Shown: positions 61,864-64,000 of the stretch, piece after piece | Position numbering within the stretch: position 1 is the stretch's first letter | Layout: every line of letters begins with the position of its first letter | From: Streptomyces sp. NBC_01591 | GTDB lineage: Bacteria; Actinomycetota; Actinomycetes; Streptomycetales; Streptomycetaceae | Assembly: GCF_035918155.1 (NCBI RefSeq) | Contig: NZ_CP109328.1 | Location: 992,001 to 1,056,000 of the forward strand | DNA: 64,000 nucleotides | Direction: 5' to 3' | Program-made: the position numbers and the translations under genes | Notes under the pieces: model-generated | Databases searched by the model: none | The model's input: the letters and a program-made list of their open reading frames with translations, nothing else | Told to the model about the DNA's origin: nothing

Positions 61864-62652
61864 ATGCGCATCGCAGGCCCTCTCGACGAGCTCCCCGACA
61901 CCAATTTGAGTTTGGCTGTGGTCAGTCAGCTGATGGAAGCGGGCACGCTGCCGCTCTTCCAACCCCCGGTGCCTGAAGGCGCGCATGTCTGCATGGATGC
62001 GTGCGATGCCGTCTGCGAGGAGTGGCTCGACGGCCTCGACAGCTTCGACTACCGACAGGACGTGGCCGACGCCCTGCTCGGACTGCCCGTCACCGAAGCC
62101 CAGTGCGCCACCGTACGGGAACTGAAGTGGCACACCTCCTCGAAGGCCATTGCCCTGGTCTGGAGCGAGTGGGGCGGCGAGTGCGAGGAGTTCCACATTC
62201 GCGCACTCGACGGCATAGGCGCGGCCCTTCCCGGCCTGGAAGCACTGCATCTGGAACTGACCGAGGTCACCGACCTAACGCCCCTGACCTCCTGTGACCG
62301 GCTCCGTGCGCTTACCCTGGCCGGGGGTTATGACGACGAGACCGACCTCGCGCCTCTCGCCGGCACCCGCATGCTGACCTCGCTCGCAATGCGCTCCAAA
62401 CGAGTGGAGGACCTGCGCCCCCTGAGCGGCCTCCCGCTGGAGCACGTCTCCCTCGACGGGTGCCACGACGGCAACGGCCACCACGTGATCGACCTCGCAC
62501 CACTGGAGCACATCACATCCCTGCGCACGCTCCGCTACCGCCGCTTCGCCCGCATCCGCGGGGACGAGCACCCGGCCCTTTCCGCATTCGGCAACGCCCG
62601 GGTCATCGACAGCCTCGCTGCACGCGGTGTCGACCTCAGCTTCGACTGGTGA
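61864..62652 (+). CDS. Leucine-rich-repeat-like protein of unknown function
   Basis: 262 residues from ATG 61864. N-terminal ~90 residues (LPDTNLSLAVVSQLMEAGTL, ACDAVCEEWLDGLDSFDYRQ) are unassigned; from about 115 a series of LRR-like units appears (LPGLEALHLELTEVTDLTPL, CDRLRALTLAGG, TRMLTSLAMRSKRVEDLRPL, LPLEHVSLDGC, ITSLRTLRYRRFA). No signal peptide or membrane helix. Probably a cytoplasmic protein-binding scaffold. Partner unknown. Confidence 0.75.
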   Translation: MRIAGPLDELPDTNLSLAVVSQLMEAGTLPLFQPPVPEGAHVCMDACDAVCEEWLDGLDSFDYRQDVADALLGLPVTEAQCATVRELKWHTSSKAIALVWSEWGGECEEFHIRALDGIGAALPGLEALHLELTEVTDLTPLTSCDRLRALTLAGGYDDETDLAPLAGTRMLTSLAMRSKRVEDLRPLSGLPLEHVSLDGCHDGNGHHVIDLAPLEHITSLRTLRYRRFARIRGDEHPALSAFGNARVIDSLAARGVDLSFDW

Positions 62653-62778
62653 CACGCTGCAGAGCAGCCTGACCGGATCGGGCGGGGCCGGCCGGTGACC
62701 GCGCCGGCCGACGTTGCCGCCAGATCGCGGGGCAATCAGACGAGTGACCAGCTCATCGGGCTGACTCGCTGCTGATCT

Positions 62779-63012
62779 TCATTGGCCTGGTGACCCTCGA
62801 TGTTCCCGGGGCCCTGGCTGCGATCTTTCGGTTTTGGGGAGGTGGGGTGAGAGGCAGCCTTCCCCGAGGACGCGTACGGATGCGAGGAAGGCCCGGTGCA
62901 CGCGGTGTCCGGTTGCGTCGATGCCGTTGGCGAACTGGCGCAGGACCTCGCGCCGCTCGGTCGCGAGGTGGTCGCCGCACAGCCATGCCGACCAGACGCG
63001 GTCCGGGGGGTG
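62779..63012 (-). pseudogene. Unidentified coding remnant
   Basis: The minus strand reads VWSAWLCGDHLATERREVLR, QFANGIDATGHRVHRAFLAS, VRVLGEGCLS, then a tail ending GSPGQ*. Amphipathic and protein-like but with no start codon; probably the 3' part of a gene cut by the neighbouring IS110-type element. I cannot name it. Confidence 0.35.
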
Positions 63013-63071
63013 CCCCTATCTGTTTCGTCAACCCTGTCAGGGTCGGTTCGTGGGAGTTGGTGCTGGTTTTT

Positions 63072-63100
63072 GGGAACGTCCCGCGAAGCGGGACGTTCCC
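63072..63100. ncRNA. Perfect 13-bp hairpin beside IS110-type transposase; terminator or part of an IS guide RNA
   Basis: GGGAACGTCCCGC and its exact complement are separated by GAA. It lies about 100 bp downstream of the transposase stop (minus strand). IS110-superfamily elements carry a structured bridge RNA in a non-coding end (downstream in the IS1111 group). A plain terminator is equally possible. Confidence 0.35.
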
Positions 63101-63202
63101 GGCGGATCGGGTGCCTGATGGGCAGCCCGGTGGCCGGCACGGCGGGGGTGGCCGTGCCGGTGCGCGCGTGATGGGGTCAGGAAGGGAGGGGCGGTGGTGC
63201 TG

Positions 63203-64000
63203 TCAGGCCGCGAGGCCGATGTCGCCGGGGGTTCGTGGTTCGTAGAGGGCCCCGGTGCGGATCATTGCGTGGATGACGTTCACACGTTGGCGGGCCAGGC
63301 GGAGGATCGCTTGGGTGTGGGTCTTGCCGCGTGCGCGTTGACGGTCGTAGTAGGTGCGGGAGGAGCGGTCGGATTTGCAGCCGATCGCGGCGAACGCGGC
63401 CTGGAAGAGGGCGCGTTTGAGGAGTCGGTTGCCGCGGTGGGGTGCGTGCTCGCCACGGATGGAGGTGCCCGAGGACTTGGTGGCGGGGGCGAGTCCGGCG
63501 TAGGAGGCGAGGTGTCCTGCGGTGGGGAAGGTGGTGCCGTCGCCGATGGCGACGATCACGGCGGCGGTGGTCCTGACGCCCATGCCGGGCATGGAGGTCA
63601 GGAGGTGGAAAAGAGGGAGGGCCTCCAGCAGGGCGGCGATCTCCTGCTCGGCCTGGCGGCGCTGGGTGTGGGCGGCGGCGAGCTGGGCGGCAAGTCCGGG
63701 CACGATCAGCGCGCTGGCCTCGGTGCCGGGCACGATGACGGTCTGCTCGGCAAGCGCGTCGAAGATCTCCGCGGTGAGGTGGTGGGCCTTGCGCGAGCCG
63801 TGCGCCTTGAGCAGGGCCTCGCAGCGGGCGTGGCCCAGTTTCTTCAGCCTGGCCGGGGAGCCGTGCCGTTCAAGGAGGGCCAGGATGTAGGGGTAGCCCA
63901 GCCGGGGGCCGACCACCCGCTCCAGGGTGGGATGGATCTGGGAGAGCAGGCCGCGCAGCCGGTTGGAGGTGCGGTTGACCTCGCCGGCCAGGTCGTTGTC
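63203..64000 (-). CDS. IS110-family transposase (DEDD), 5' end outside window
   Basis: The 265 residues present, in frame to the right edge, start DNDLAGEVNRTSNRLRGLLS. They contain the middle coiled-coil (IVPGLAAQLAAAHTQRRQAE) and the Transposase_20 domain: LFHLLTSMPGMGVRTTAAVI, GHLASYAGLAPATKSSGTSI, HRGNRLLKRALFQAAFAAIG, YYDRQRARGKTHTQAILRLA. The N-terminal RuvC-like DEDD part is beyond the window. IS110 enzymes use an RNA guide and leave no target duplication. Confidence 0.9.
   Translation of the reverse strand, partial: DNDLAGEVNRTSNRLRGLLSQIHPTLERVVGPRLGYPYILALLERHGSPARLKKLGHARCEALLKAHGSRKAHHLTAEIFDALAEQTVIVPGTEASALIVPGLAAQLAAAHTQRRQAEQEIAALLEALPLFHLLTSMPGMGVRTTAAVIVAIGDGTTFPTAGHLASYAGLAPATKSSGTSIRGEHAPHRGNRLLKRALFQAAFAAIGCKSDRSSRTYYDRQRARGKTHTQAILRLARQRVNVIHAMIRTGALYEPRTPGDIGLAA

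Noticed and set aside
1..64000. CRISPR arrays, tRNA or rRNA genes
   Set aside because: I saw no regularly spaced short repeats, tRNA cloverleaf ends or rRNA sequence. The repeats present are IS ends or the long direct repeat.

Overview
The base composition (very GC-rich, codon third positions mostly G/C), the protein families (MmyB-type regulators, helicase-associated domains, DNRLRE secreted proteins, SMI1/KNR4 proteins, DUF6225 and DUF6262) and the rare TTA codon all point to a Streptomyces or close relative. The window looks like an accessory region such as a chromosome arm or a large linear plasmid. It carries about seventeen insertion sequences or their remains and many truncated or frameshifted genes, and I saw no tRNA, rRNA or core housekeeping block.

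Layout. 1-2.9 kb: a partial dihydrofolate reductase-like gene, an ISAs1 relic, and a divergent MmyB regulator / aldo-keto reductase pair. 2.9-7.1 kb: an ISAzo13 element abutting an IS1380 element, then remnants of another IS1380 and an IS630. 7.2-12.8 kb: a GH10 xylanase lipoprotein, a decayed DUF6225 gene, Ku, an ISL3-ended element carrying a passenger ORF, and a TlpA/CcdA thiol-redox pair. 12.9-15.7 kb: an IS1380 nested in an IS630. 16.3-17.2 kb: first copy of a ~982-bp direct repeat. 17.3-24.3 kb: gene fragments around an intact TetR/MFS efflux pair. 24.4-35.7 kb: a ten-gene operon, the highlight of the window. 36.7-40.4 kb: Fic/Doc-type toxin-antitoxin pair, a truncated gene, an integrase-type transposase and an SMI1/KNR4 gene. 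40.7-43.1 kb: second copy of the direct repeat, ended by an intact IS630. 43.5-49.3 kb: relics, a second SMI1/KNR4 gene, and a 1,274-residue secreted protein ending in a NucA/NucB-type nuclease domain. 49.4-52.3 kb: IS630 and IS6 elements, the latter joining two broken genes. 52.4-54.8 kb: a divergent MFS/MmyB pair. 54.8-64 kb: IS701, IS5, Tn554-like and IS110 material around a ketopantoate reductase-like gene, a frameshifted gene, a dienelactone hydrolase-like gene and a leucine-rich-repeat protein.

The 24.5-35.7 kb operon encodes an ATP-grasp ligase, a DUF364-like (putative heavy-metal chelation) protein, a cysteine-synthase-like PLP enzyme, a dipeptide-epimerase-like enolase-superfamily enzyme, an MFS exporter, a methyltransferase, and a complete Opp/Dpp/Nik-type ABC importer. 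Eight of its nine junctions are overlaps or near-overlaps, so it reads as one transcription unit. A Fur-type palindrome lies about 90 bp upstream and the first gene carries an in-frame TTA codon. I infer a small peptide-like metallophore that is made, exported and re-imported, under metal control and possibly bldA control. It contains no NRPS, opine dehydrogenase or NIS synthetase. Product and metal are not known from sequence.

The operon, the efflux pair and the toxin-antitoxin pair all lie between the two direct-repeat copies, which could allow loss or duplication of the ~24.4-kb segment by homologous recombination.
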